DNA from: UBA11855 sp035297385
Lineage (GTDB): Archaea > Thermoproteota > Bathyarchaeia > Bathyarchaeales > Bathycorpusculaceae
Assembly: GCA_035297385.1 (NCBI GenBank)
Contig: DATGZD010000070.1
Span: 1 to 64,000 of the forward strand
Direction of reading: 5' to 3'
DNA: 64,000 nt
Program-made: the position numbers and the translations under genes
In this document: positions 35,904 to 44,589 of the stretch, piece after piece
How the letters are laid out: each line of letters starts with the position of its first letter
How positions within the stretch are numbered: the first letter of the stretch is position 1
The notes under the pieces: model-generated
What the model was told of the DNA's origin: nothing
The model's database searches: none
Seen by the model: the letters and a program-made list of their open reading frames with translations, nothing else

Positions 35904-38900
35904 TTGCCAAAGTTTGACTGGATCAAGAAAGTGCTTGTTCTAGGAAGTGGCGCTATTAAAATTGGTGAAGCAGCAGAATTTGATTATTCAGGTAGCCAAT
36001 GTCTGAAAGCGCTACGTGAAGAAGGTATTGAGACTGTTCTGATTAACCCGAACATTGCAACAATTCAGACTGATCCACGTCTATCTGGCAAGGTTTACCT
36101 GTTGCCAGTAACACCCGAGTTTGTAGAAAAAGTCATTGAAAAAGAACGTCCTGATGGAATTCTTCTTGGTTTTGGTGGACAGACAGCGTTAAACTGTGGT
36201 ATCGAGCTCGCTCAAAGAGGGATATACGAAAAATACAATGTAAGAGTTTTGGGTACTCCTGTTGAAGCTATAGAAACAACAGGAAATCGTGAAGTATTCA
36301 AGCAAGCGATGATTGAGGCGGATGCTCATCCCTTGAGGAGCAAATCAGCCACAACCGTTCGTGATGCATTGGAGGCAGCGAATGAAATTGGTTTCCCCGT
36401 AATCGTACGAGTTGCATATACACTGGGTGGCAAAGGCTCAGGCATAGCACATGATTCTTGGGAATTAAGAGAGATCGTGACAACAGCGCTTGCTCAAAGT
36501 AGAATAACTCAAGTTCTAGTCGAAGAGTATGTAGGTCACTGGAAAGAAATTGAATATGAAGTCGTTCGTGACTATGCTGATAATTGTTTAACTGTTTGTA
36601 ATATGGAAAATTTTGATCCTATGGGTGTTCACACGGGCGACTCAATAGTAATTGCGCCATCTCAGACCTTGACGAATCGTGAATACCATTTAATCCGTTC
36701 AACATCAATTAATACGATTCGCAAATTAGGCATTGTAGGCGAATGTAACATTCAATGGGCACTGCATCCTAAATCTGAAGAATACCGTGTTATAGAAGTA
36801 AACTCTCGCATGTCTCGAAGTTCTGCATTAGCCAGCAAAGTTACAGGGTATCCTTTAGCATACATTGCAACCAAATTATCTATTGGTTACCTTCTTCCTG
36901 AATTAATTAACAAAGTTACTGAAGCAACAACAGCATGTTTTGAACCAGCTTTAGATTATGTTACTGTAAAGATTCCAAGATGGGATTTACAGAAATTTAA
37001 GAATGCTGATCCACATATCGGACCACAAATGCGCAGTGTCGGCGAAGTGATGTCTATCGGTCGCTGTTTGGAGGAAGCATTTCAAAAGGCTATACGAATG
37101 TTGGATACAGGTCGAATTGGTTTGGTATGTAATGAGGATGAAGATGAGCCTGAGCCTGAAGACAGAATTAAAGATGTTTTGGCACATCCTACAGATGAAC
37201 GCTTGTATAAGATTGTTAAAGCATTGAAGATGGGAATATCTATTGAAGAAATATATCGCCTAAGCGGTGTTGACCCGTTCTTCTTGCACAAAATTCAAAA
37301 TATCATTGATATGGAGAAGAAATTACGGACAATACATCTGAACAACTCTGATGCTGTTGAAGTGATAAAAGAAGCAAAGCGGATAGGCTTCTCTGATGAA
37401 CAAATAGCTATTTGTCAATGCACATCAGAATCAACAATCCGCATGTTTAGGAAGAATGCTGGTATTGTTCCATTTGTAAAACAGATAGATACGTTAGCCG
37501 CTGAATACCCAGCTAAAACAAACTATTTGTACATCACATACGGTGGAGACGAAGATGACATCACCACTATTGACAACGATAGCAAAGTAATGGTGTTAGG
37601 AGCAGGAGTATTCAGGATAGGTTCAAGCGTTGAGTTTGATTGGTGTGGAGTAAACACAATTTGGGCATTGAAGAAGAATGGAATCAAAGAAGCCATCATG
37701 GTCAATTACAATCCAGAAACTGTATCAACAGATTACGATGTTTCTGATAAACTGTATTTTGAAGAACTTTCCCAAGAAAGGATTCTAGATATTTATGAAA
37801 AGGAGAATCCGATGGGTGTAATCGCAAGCGTTGGCGGACAAATTCCCAATAATTTAGCATTGAAACTGGCAAATTCAGGCGTCAAACTACTGGGAACACA
37901 GGCTGAAGACATAGATGTAGCTGAAGATCGTTCCAAATTCAGTGCTCTACTCGATCAACTTGGAATTCCTCAGCCTAGATGGAGCAAACTTACGTCAATA
38001 GCCAGCGCAAAATGGTTTGCTCAACAGATAGGCTACCCAGTCATTGTTCGTCCAAGCTACGTGTTGTCAGGTTCAGCTATGCGAGTAGCTTACAATGAGA
38101 TGGCATTGGAGAATTTCTTGAATATGGCAGCCAAAGTATCACGTGATCATCCAGTTGTTATCTCCAAGTTTTTCGAGAAATCACGTGAAGTAGAAGTTGA
38201 CGGAGTTTACGATGGTGAGGTTTGCGTAATCGGTTCGATAATGGAACATGTGGAAAATGCAGGTGTTCACAGCGGTGATGCAACGATGAGTATTCCACCT
38301 CATACGCTTACTATGGAAGTACAGAAAAAAGTTGAGGATGCTACACATAAAATTGTGAAGGCGCTTAAGATTAAAGGACCATATAACATTCAATACTTAG
38401 TAAAAGAAGGCGATGTATATGTCATCGAGTGTAATCTGCGTGCGTCACGATCAATGCCTTTTGTGAGTAAAACTCGTGGTATAAACCTGATTGAATTAGC
38501 AACCTTAGCAATGTTAGGTAAGAGATTTAGTGAAATGAAAACCTGTGGACTACCATCCACACATCATACAGGAGTTAAAGTACCCCAATTCAGTTTTATG
38601 CGCTTAAGTGGAGCAGACCCAGTTTTGGGCGTAGAAATGCTAAGCACAGGCGAAGTAGCTTGTTTAGGCGAGAACTTTGCTGATGCGTTCAGCAAAGCTT
38701 TACAGTCGGCAGAATTTCGTATGCCCCCCAAAGGTGGAGCAGTATTAATCACTGTTGGTGGTGATGAGCCAAAACGTCGAGTATTGCCATTGGCAAAAGC
38801 ATTTGAGGAAATGGGCTTCCAAATCTATGCTACGGAACACACTGCTGAAGCGTTAAGAGCTTCAGGGATAAGCGACGTGATAATGCTGCATAAAGTAAAG

Positions 38901-39173
38901 GAAGCAAAACCAAACATACTTGATTACCTTAGAGATCAAAAAATTGATTTAGTCATCAACGTGCCAACCGCTACTAAACAAAGAAGCTACTCAGACGCGT
39001 TGACAGATGGATACGAAATCAGACGAAAAGCAGTAGAGTTTAATGTTCCAGTAATTACGAACTTAGAACTTGCTTCAGAACTCGTAAAAGTGTTGCAGCA
39101 GAGAAACCATGATGCGATGGCAATTCGTTCATTGAACGAGTACATGGATGAATTACCATGGAAACTTTGGTAG
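35904..39173 (+). CDS. carB: carbamoyl-phosphate synthase large subunit
   Basis: 1089 aa, full length. Two homologous ATP-grasp halves (KVLVLGSGAIKIGEAAEFDYSG near the start and its counterpart VMVLGAGVFRIGSSVEFDW at about 556) and a C-terminal MGS-like domain (VLPLAKAFEEMGFQIYATEH). It makes carbamoyl phosphate for arginine and pyrimidines. TTG start 2 nt after carA, so coupled translation. Genes argG-argH-carA-carB form one operon; ornithine carbamoyltransferase lies elsewhere. Confidence 0.97.
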   Translation: MPKFDWIKKVLVLGSGAIKIGEAAEFDYSGSQCLKALREEGIETVLINPNIATIQTDPRLSGKVYLLPVTPEFVEKVIEKERPDGILLGFGGQTALNCGIELAQRGIYEKYNVRVLGTPVEAIETTGNREVFKQAMIEADAHPLRSKSATTVRDALEAANEIGFPVIVRVAYTLGGKGSGIAHDSWELREIVTTALAQSRITQVLVEEYVGHWKEIEYEVVRDYADNCLTVCNMENFDPMGVHTGDSIVIAPSQTLTNREYHLIRSTSINTIRKLGIVGECNIQWALHPKSEEYRVIEVNSRMSRSSALASKVTGYPLAYIATKLSIGYLLPELINKVTEATTACFEPALDYVTVKIPRWDLQKFKNADPHIGPQMRSVGEVMSIGRCLEEAFQKAIRMLDTGRIGLVCNEDEDEPEPEDRIKDVLAHPTDERLYKIVKALKMGISIEEIYRLSGVDPFFLHKIQNIIDMEKKLRTIHLNNSDAVEVIKEAKRIGFSDEQIAICQCTSESTIRMFRKNAGIVPFVKQIDTLAAEYPAKTNYLYITYGGDEDDITTIDNDSKVMVLGAGVFRIGSSVEFDWCGVNTIWALKKNGIKEAIMVNYNPETVSTDYDVSDKLYFEELSQERILDIYEKENPMGVIASVGGQIPNNLALKLANSGVKLLGTQAEDIDVAEDRSKFSALLDQLGIPQPRWSKLTSIASAKWFAQQIGYPVIVRPSYVLSGSAMRVAYNEMALENFLNMAAKVSRDHPVVISKFFEKSREVEVDGVYDGEVCVIGSIMEHVENAGVHSGDATMSIPPHTLTMEVQKKVEDATHKIVKALKIKGPYNIQYLVKEGDVYVIECNLRASRSMPFVSKTRGINLIELATLAMLGKRFSEMKTCGLPSTHHTGVKVPQFSFMRLSGADPVLGVEMLSTGEVACLGENFADAFSKALQSAEFRMPPKGGAVLITVGGDEPKRRVLPLAKAFEEMGFQIYATEHTAEALRASGISDVIMLHKVKEAKPNILDYLRDQKIDLVINVPTATKQRSYSDALTDGYEIRRKAVEFNVPVITNLELASELVKVLQQRNHDAMAIRSLNEYMDELPWKLW

Positions 39174-39179
39174 AATAGA

Positions 39180-39235
39180 ATCTTTTTAATTCAGAAGGCG
39201 CTCTATTTTTTGTTATCTCTTTTTCTTTGATTCGA
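39180..39235 (+). terminator. T-rich terminator region after carB
   Basis: Several T runs (TCTTTTTAATT, CTATTTTTTGTT, CTCTTTTTCTTT) directly after the carB stop fit archaeal T-tract termination without a hairpin. The last run overlaps the rpiA 3' end. Confidence 0.4.
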
Positions 39236-39935
39236 GCTTCTCTACACCTGATGAAGAACCAAGATAGACTATATCAGTTAAACCGATAAACAGCCCTGTT
39301 TCCACAACACCAGGAACCAACTTTAAACTTGTTTCCAAATCAATAACGTCTTTTATCTCGCCAAAAACGGTATCTAGGATCATGTTCCCATTATCGGTAA
39401 TTATTGGACCAACCTTGCCCTTTCCTTCACGTAACACAGGTTTTCCACCTAAACTTTGAATTCGTTGCTCAACGGGTTTTGCAGCAAACGGAATTACTTC
39501 TATGGGTACGGGATGATTATTCTCGCCAAGGACTGTGACACGCTTGCCAGAATCAGCGATAATTACATTCAAGCGTGAGGATGTAGCTACTACTTTTTCC
39601 CGAACAAGAGCTCCGCCCATTCCTTTAATCAGATTCAAATCGGCATCCACCTGATCCACACCATCGATGTCAATGTCAATTACAGGATGCTCATCTAAAG
39701 TAGTAATTGGAATGCCATGTTTTACGGCTAGTAAGAAGGCTTGTGTTGAGGTTGGTATTCCCTTGATGCTAATTTTTTCGTCACACATTTTTTGACCGAG
39801 TATTTCGATTGCATACGCTGCTGTGGTTCCGCTACCCAGACCAACAATGAACCCATTTTCTACATGCTTTACTGCTTCTAACGCAGCATTACGTTTTGCT
39901 TTATCGACTGAGTCTAATTCTTCTTTAGCTTTCAA
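39213..39935 (-). CDS. rpiA: ribose-5-phosphate isomerase A
   Basis: 240 aa. Interconverts ribose 5-phosphate and ribulose 5-phosphate. VGLGSGTTAAYAIEILG, DIDGVDQVDADLNLIKGMGGALVREK and KRVTVLGENNHPVPIEVIPFA are the family signatures, with catalytic Asp/Glu/Lys present. It overlaps the upstream coiled-coil membrane gene by 11 nt, so both are likely on one transcript. Confidence 0.96.
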   Translation of the reverse strand: MKAKEELDSVDKAKRNAALEAVKHVENGFIVGLGSGTTAAYAIEILGQKMCDEKISIKGIPTSTQAFLLAVKHGIPITTLDEHPVIDIDIDGVDQVDADLNLIKGMGGALVREKVVATSSRLNVIIADSGKRVTVLGENNHPVPIEVIPFAAKPVEQRIQSLGGKPVLREGKGKVGPIITDNGNMILDTVFGEIKDVIDLETSLKLVPGVVETGLFIGLTDIVYLGSSSGVEKLESKKKR

Positions 39936-40671
39936 TTTCCATCTGTCCCAATTTATCCAGAACTTTCTCTACTTCGCTTCGAATTTGATCTATACGTTGC
40001 TCGGCTTCTGTTTTACCACTTGGTTTATCAGTTTCAGGTTTCTTACGTTTTCTTGGTTTTGGTGCTTCACCTGTTTCTTGTTCTTTAGTCTCTTCTGTTT
40101 CTTCCGTTTCTGCTTCCTCTATGTTCTTTTCCGGAATGACTGTTGGCATTTGAACTTTAATTTCCTTGAGTGGTTTCACATCAATTCTAGAACGAAGCTC
40201 TTCAACCTTGGTGTTTAATTCTCCAAAACGTTCACTAAATAATTTCATCAGGTCTTCTTGCATACCTTCAAGTTCATGTAATGCTACAATGGTTTCATCT
40301 TTTTCTATAGAAGTTTTTACGGTTGACATTCGTGCTTTGTAGGTTCCGGCTAAACGCTCACGTTCTTGTTCAGTGATTTTTCCTTCAGCATTCGCTTCAT
40401 ACAAATGTCTGATTGCGTCGCTAAGGATTTCTCTTTCTAACTCTAGAATTCGTAGTTCATCCTTAGCGTGTGAAGCATCACCAGTCGGAATGCTCTTGCT
40501 GACTCTAAACGGTAAGCCTTCAATCTTTGGGTTTATCTCTTTTTCAACATTTTTTTTGGGTTGCTTAGTTCGTCTTTGCGTCATCCCGAGAATCACAATG
40601 ACGATAGCAACAATTATCACTGATAAGATTACTGCTAAAGTCGCTGGATCACCTAAGTCCCCGAACGCCAA
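39925..40671 (-). CDS. membrane-anchored coiled-coil protein, hypothetical
   Basis: 248 aa. One N-terminal TM helix (TLAVILSVIIVAIVIVIL, residues about 11-28) is followed by a cytosolic domain. Residues 68-160 are helical with heptads (ELRILELEREILSDAIRHLY, EGMQEDLMKLFSERFGEL), then an acidic/Pro linker EETEETKEQETGE and a C-terminal helix. The segment GKITEQERERLAGTYK is like the short linker of SHOCT or zinc-ribbon-free archaeal membrane proteins. No function recognised. Confidence 0.7.
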   Translation of the reverse strand: MAFGDLGDPATLAVILSVIIVAIVIVILGMTQRRTKQPKKNVEKEINPKIEGLPFRVSKSIPTGDASHAKDELRILELEREILSDAIRHLYEANAEGKITEQERERLAGTYKARMSTVKTSIEKDETIVALHELEGMQEDLMKLFSERFGELNTKVEELRSRIDVKPLKEIKVQMPTVIPEKNIEEAETEETEETKEQETGEAPKPRKRKKPETDKPSGKTEAEQRIDQIRSEVEKVLDKLGQMEIES

Positions 40672-40971
40672 TTATATCCTCTGGTATCTTGATTGTCTAC
40701 GATCCATATATAAAAATTAGCACATGATATGTTCAGATGCTATTCTACATGAGCACTATAAAGATCTCTGTTGATGATTCGAATATAAGTACCAAACGAT
40801 AGGAGTTTCTTGCGATCTTAACATCACTAAGGTATGGTACTGCAATTTCTTATATACTCAAATTTGATACTTAAAAGAACGATTTTAGCTGTTCTACAGG
40901 CAATTCAGGTTCTTCTACGGCTCCACCATCTCATAACAGGTATGGAACAACCCTACACCCACAAGACAGTT

Positions 40972-41307
40972 TTATGTTTTTTCCAGTATTTTATTTATTT
41001 GTCTTTTGAGCAGAGGAAGGTCTATTTTGATAGTCTCCCAGACTAAAGGAAGATCCACACCGAAATACGCATGAATCAATCTATTACGCATGCCCATGAT
41101 TTTTTTCCATTCAGCCTCAGGATGCTCTGCTTTCAATTTAGTACTCAAGTTCTTTGTTGCTTCACCGATTATTTCTAGACCCCTCAAAACAGCGTACTGT
41201 TTCTCTTTGTTTAAGACGAAGTCTTTCTCTGAAACTTCCTTAACAAACTCCTGTATGTCAGAAATTGCATCTAGGATGTGCCTTAAGTAAACTTCATCCT
41301 TCTCCAT
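40972..41307 (-). CDS. HepT-like toxin (DUF86)
   Basis: 111 aa, all-helical HEPN fold. The ribonuclease-type motif R-x4-H is present as RNRLIHAYFGVD. The preceding LRGLEIIGEATKNLS matches the family. In studied pairs HepT is held by an MntA nucleotidyltransferase that AMPylates it near this motif (Y in HAYFGV). It overlaps the partner gene by 14 nt. Confidence 0.9.
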   Translation of the reverse strand: MEKDEVYLRHILDAISDIQEFVKEVSEKDFVLNKEKQYAVLRGLEIIGEATKNLSTKLKAEHPEAEWKKIMGMRNRLIHAYFGVDLPLVWETIKIDLPLLKRQINKILEKT

Positions 41308-41623
41308 AGATGATGCACATCTCTTTCTTCACATTATCGGTTATGTATGGACTTATGCTGTTGAGGGTTCCTAAATCTACTTTCTTCCTAAAAGCCTTGC
41401 TTAGCTCGTCTTGTAATCCTATTAGATCTAGGAGTGTCTTGCGCTTTGTCGGATCAAATTTAATTACGATGTCAACATCGCTTTTCTTATGTTGCTCCTT
41501 TCTAACATAGGACCCGAAAAGCGCCATGAAAATAACATCATTTTTTCTGCAGATTTCAGTCAGCTTTTCAGGCAATCCTTTTCGCCACAGCGTTCTGGGC
41601 AGCTTTTCGCTTTCAATCTCCAT
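41294..41623 (-). CDS. MntA-like nucleotidyltransferase antitoxin
   Basis: 109 aa. Minimal nucleotidyltransferase: LFGSYVRKEQHKKSDVDIVI gives G-S and D-x-D, and KKVDLGTL the third carboxylate. As the upstream gene of a HepT pair it is expected to inactivate the toxin by AMP transfer and to repress the operon. Typical length. It is divergent from the HicB-like gene. Confidence 0.9.
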   Translation of the reverse strand: MEIESEKLPRTLWRKGLPEKLTEICRKNDVIFMALFGSYVRKEQHKKSDVDIVIKFDPTKRKTLLDLIGLQDELSKAFRKKVDLGTLNSISPYITDNVKKEMCIIYGEG

Positions 41624-41669
41624 GATTCAATACTAAAGAACCTTCTAACTTAAGCTTTTCCAGCATAAT

Positions 41670-42005
41670 ATGGCAACGCTAAATCCAAATAATCCTTATA
41701 AAGTCAAGAAAGCTATGTTATCGATTATGTATGAGAAGATACCTCTTCCAATTCTAATAACTAAAGAAGGAAAATGGTTTATTGCTTCATGCCCAATCTT
41801 AGATGTCGCTACGCAAGGGAGAACAGAAAAAGAAGTAAAACAAAATATGGCTGAACTTATAAACGAATATTTAAGTGATCCAGATACGACAAAGCCTTCT
41901 TTAGATGACTTAATGTCTTTTTCTTTGACGAATATTCCAGTAAAAATACCTGAGAGTGTTGCACACGACAAAGCTCTAACCGTTACTTCAGCGAAAAGTG
42001 ATTGA
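41670..42005 (+). CDS. HicB-like protein, no HicA partner seen
   Basis: 111 aa. The HicB RNase-H-like core is visible: IPLPILITKEGKWFIASCPILDVATQGRTEKEV in two parts, then MAELINEYLSD. The C terminus (DLMSFSLTNIPVKIPESVAH) lacks a clear DNA-binding ribbon or HTH. No HicA-like dsRBD toxin is encoded next to it, so it is a lone antitoxin-like protein or serves another role. ATG 41727 is an alternative start. Its end overlaps the secreted-protein gene by 18 nt. Confidence 0.7.
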   Translation: MATLNPNNPYKVKKAMLSIMYEKIPLPILITKEGKWFIASCPILDVATQGRTEKEVKQNMAELINEYLSDPDTTKPSLDDLMSFSLTNIPVKIPESVAHDKALTVTSAKSD

Positions 42006-42671
42006 AATCGCGCGCGCTATTACCTGATTATAGATCATACCACCGTCCCAATATATTCGAAAGTATCTATCGTATGGATCATTGCCTCTAGAAATGTCCA
42101 GTCGGAAAACATAGAATTCAGGGTATATCGACGGAGACGTTTCTATCTGGTATCGTATCCTTGAATGCTCCAACTGTGGGAACCAATGACCGTTTTTGGT
42201 TATTGGCAAAGGTTCCGCTGGAGGTCGACTATAATTCCATGAATCAATGATAAAATCACCGTCATTTGTATTTGAATTTACCTTATCGTCTGCACTTAGT
42301 TGATTGCTTTTTGGTGGAGTGAAAGAGATAACGCTTTCATTAATGAAGAGGATTTTGTTTGCTGTTCCATTTAGGTCCGGCAGTATTTGTTGTGATTCTC
42401 TTTCGTTGTAGTCAAGGTCTCTTTTCATGTTTGGATCAATTATTGTGTTGTTTAATGAAAGATCGGTAGTCTTGTTTACAAGGTATTGAAGCGTCGTCTC
42501 AGAATACTCTTGATGAACTCCTTGTGACAGTGCTTCATCAGATTCTTTTGGATTTTCAGCAATGTCTGCCACCGAGTTTGTTCCAGTTGTTGCTACTGAA
42601 TTTAGAGTTACAAAAGTTGCACTAATTAGGATAATCAAAAGACATAAGGGTAATAGTTTTTTTGTTTTCAT
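41988..42671 (-). CDS. secreted hypothetical protein
   Basis: 227 aa from ATG 42671 (SD AAGGAG about 10 nt upstream). The signal peptide MKTKKLLPLCLLIILISATF is followed by an Asn/Thr-rich, poorly structured region. A C-terminal part reads WFPQLEHSRIRYQIETSPS and FYVFRLDISRGNDP, probably beta-strands. Several N-x-S/T sites fit an extracellular glycoprotein. The final residues (VIARAISITFR) are encoded by a CG-repeat tract, and a like tract lies upstream, so the 3' end may have been altered. No family recognised. Confidence 0.6.
   Translation of the reverse strand: MKTKKLLPLCLLIILISATFVTLNSVATTGTNSVADIAENPKESDEALSQGVHQEYSETTLQYLVNKTTDLSLNNTIIDPNMKRDLDYNERESQQILPDLNGTANKILFINESVISFTPPKSNQLSADDKVNSNTNDGDFIIDSWNYSRPPAEPLPITKNGHWFPQLEHSRIRYQIETSPSIYPEFYVFRLDISRGNDPYDRYFRIYWDGGMIYNQVIARAISITFR
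42009..42020. repeat. alternating CG tract, copy 1
   Basis: CGCGCGCGCTAT in AT-rich surroundings. A near-identical tract in the same orientation lies at 42783-42796, and the two bracket the secreted-protein gene. Alternating CG can form Z-DNA and is rare in this window. Confidence 0.6.
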
Positions 42672-43524
42672 TTTCTCTTTTTTCTCCTTTTTGGTAAGGT
42701 TAGATATGTAAGACAATTATTTAGTTCTGCACTTTAGGACACTTGTACAAAACTTTAGGACAGCCCAATAATTGATAAAAAACGCGCGCGCGCTATAAAT
42801 CCAATTCAATTGATTTTCATTGAAGAATGATAGAGATGTCCAGAAAAAAGAAATCTTTTTCCTAGTTTGACGATTACATTTCAATAAGAAGTAGGACGAG
42901 CTGAATTTTCAAAGTGTCCTTCTTCTAATTAAATCTTAGAAAATCGATCCAAACACATGTTATGCTTTTATAAGGTTCTCATCAAAAAAAGAAGCAAGAA
43001 ACATATGTATTTTCTACCAGAAAAACTAAACAGGATCAAAACTAAAAGAAGAAATTGTTCTGAAAGAATCATTGTTTTTTTCTTCTTAACATGAAGTTGT
43101 TGTTCGGGTTTGTAGTGTTTGTACAACAACTACTTAGTTATGAACCTCCAAAAAAAGATAGAGTGTCCAAAAAGAGAAGGGAAAATTCTTCTAAACGCTT
43201 TTCGACGTGATTAGAAGCTATGTTAGTTGTTATCGACGCTAACTTTTATCTGGGTTTGCCAAAGAAACAGAGGTCGGGTGTTTTCCTAGTAATACCAAAG
43301 CTATCAATTACGCAGTCATTGTGCCAATTATTAATGCAATCCAAATTGAGACGGCGTTGCAGTAGTGGAAGTAGAAGCGATGAATAGGCGACTTGTCTTA
43401 TGCTTGGCAGCTCAAAAGGAGAGCCTGCTTGCTCAAATAATGGACTTCATGATTTTTCGATAGAACATAGAAAGGTAAATTTCAAATATAACTCAACTAA
43501 TCACATCACAGAAGGATATGCATC
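42672..43524. other. gene-poor region with short repeats
   Basis: About 850 bases without a convincing gene. It holds two CTTTAGGACA direct repeats, a CG tract, several GTGTCC motifs (about 42919 and 43162) and an inverted repeat GTTGTTGT/ACAACAAC (43096-43103, 43123-43130). A 55-codon frame at 43220-43387 starts MLVVIDANFYLGL like a PIN-domain toxin but loses the similarity at once, so it may be a remnant. The end of the region contains the promoter of the DHS-like gene. Confidence 0.4.
42783..42796. repeat. alternating CG tract, copy 2
   Basis: CGCGCGCGCGCTAT, two bases longer than copy 1 and 774 nt away in the same orientation. Just before it CTTTAGGACA occurs twice within 33 nt (about 42731 and 42753). 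Confidence 0.6.
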
Positions 43525-44589
43525 ATGAGTGAGAAGTACTTTAAGAAGAAACTTGAACCCATTAAAGTTAAGCAGAAAAGTGTTAATCAGCTACTGACTG
43601 AGATGGGTCGGACTGCTTATCAAGGGCGTAAACTTGGGGAAGCGGTTGATGTTTGGGAAAATATGGTTAAGGATAAGGACTTAACGATTGTGATGGGTTA
43701 TGCAGGCTCAATGAGTACTGCTGGTCAATGGACTATAGTTAATTGGTTAATACAAAACCGGTTTATCGATGTCCTCGTTAGCACAGGTGCGAATGTGTCG
43801 GAAGATATTGTTGATGCTATGGGCTTAGGCTATTGGCAGGGTAGTCACATGGTAGACGATGAAGAGTTGCTTAAGAATGATGTTAACAGGTATTATGATG
43901 TTTTTGGAAAAGAAACTGATTATCGCAAGATGGAAGAATTAGTTACAGATTTTGTAATGACATTGAAAACAGACTTTCAATACACATCAGCAGAATTTTT
44001 CTATGAACTAGGCAAATTCTTGAGTAATAAGAAGATTCCTGCTATAGCAGCAACAGCTTACGAAAATAAAGTTCCTATTTTCAGCCCTGCGATGGTTGAC
44101 AGTGCATATGGTGAAACTTTTCTTATGGCAAAAAACAAAGGCCATAATGTTGTTTTAGATTCAGTTAAAGAGTTTGATCAATTCGTTAGTATAGGCACCA
44201 AAACGAAAGATGTTGCAGTCGTTTATGTTGGCGGTGGCGTTCCTAAAGACCTAACACAACTCATTGCCATATCTGTATCGCCTCAAACAAATGATGAAGG
44301 TGTGCCAGGTAGAGATGGACACTTACGAAAAGGCTTACAAGAGTACTATTATCCACATAAATATGCTATTCAAATCACAACTGATGCACCACAATGGGGT
44401 GGTTTAAGTGGTTGCACGTTAGAAGAAGCTATCAGTTGGGGTAAGATTAACAGTCAAACTGGAACTCGAGCCGTCGTATACTGTGACGCAACGATTGCAT
44501 TACCACTTATTACTCACGCGCTATGTGAGCGGGTACCACGAAAACGAAAAGGATCAGATATGTCCTGGCTCTTTAGCGCTATGACTTAG
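43525..44589 (+). CDS. deoxyhypusine synthase-like protein
   Basis: 354 aa. NAD-dependent fold of the deoxyhypusine/homospermidine synthase family. MGYAGSMSTAGQWTIVNWLI and VSTGANVSEDIVDAMGLGYW bind the nicotinamide, and EEAISWGKINSQTG keeps the Lys that forms the enzyme-substrate intermediate. It diverges from the canonical paralogue next door and is 42 aa longer, so it may make homospermidine or another polyamine product, or modify a different target. It converges with that paralogue, overlapping by 11 nt. Confidence 0.85.
   Translation: MSEKYFKKKLEPIKVKQKSVNQLLTEMGRTAYQGRKLGEAVDVWENMVKDKDLTIVMGYAGSMSTAGQWTIVNWLIQNRFIDVLVSTGANVSEDIVDAMGLGYWQGSHMVDDEELLKNDVNRYYDVFGKETDYRKMEELVTDFVMTLKTDFQYTSAEFFYELGKFLSNKKIPAIAATAYENKVPIFSPAMVDSAYGETFLMAKNKGHNVVLDSVKEFDQFVSIGTKTKDVAVVYVGGGVPKDLTQLIAISVSPQTNDEGVPGRDGHLRKGLQEYYYPHKYAIQITTDAPQWGGLSGCTLEEAISWGKINSQTGTRAVVYCDATIALPLITHALCERVPRKRKGSDMSWLFSAMT

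Noticed and set aside
40871..40930. Minus-strand 19 codons reading EEPELPVEQLKSFF before a stop
   Set aside because: Too short and without a start; may be a remnant, but I cannot support it.
43220..43387. 55-codon frame starting MLVVIDANFYLGL, like a PIN-domain toxin
   Set aside because: Only the first 13 residues resemble PIN proteins; the later acidic residues are missing, so it is at best a decayed piece.
42672..43524. Possible CRISPR or IS element in the gene-poor stretch
   Set aside because: Short motifs recur, but there are no regular spacers, no transposase and no terminal repeats with a target duplication.
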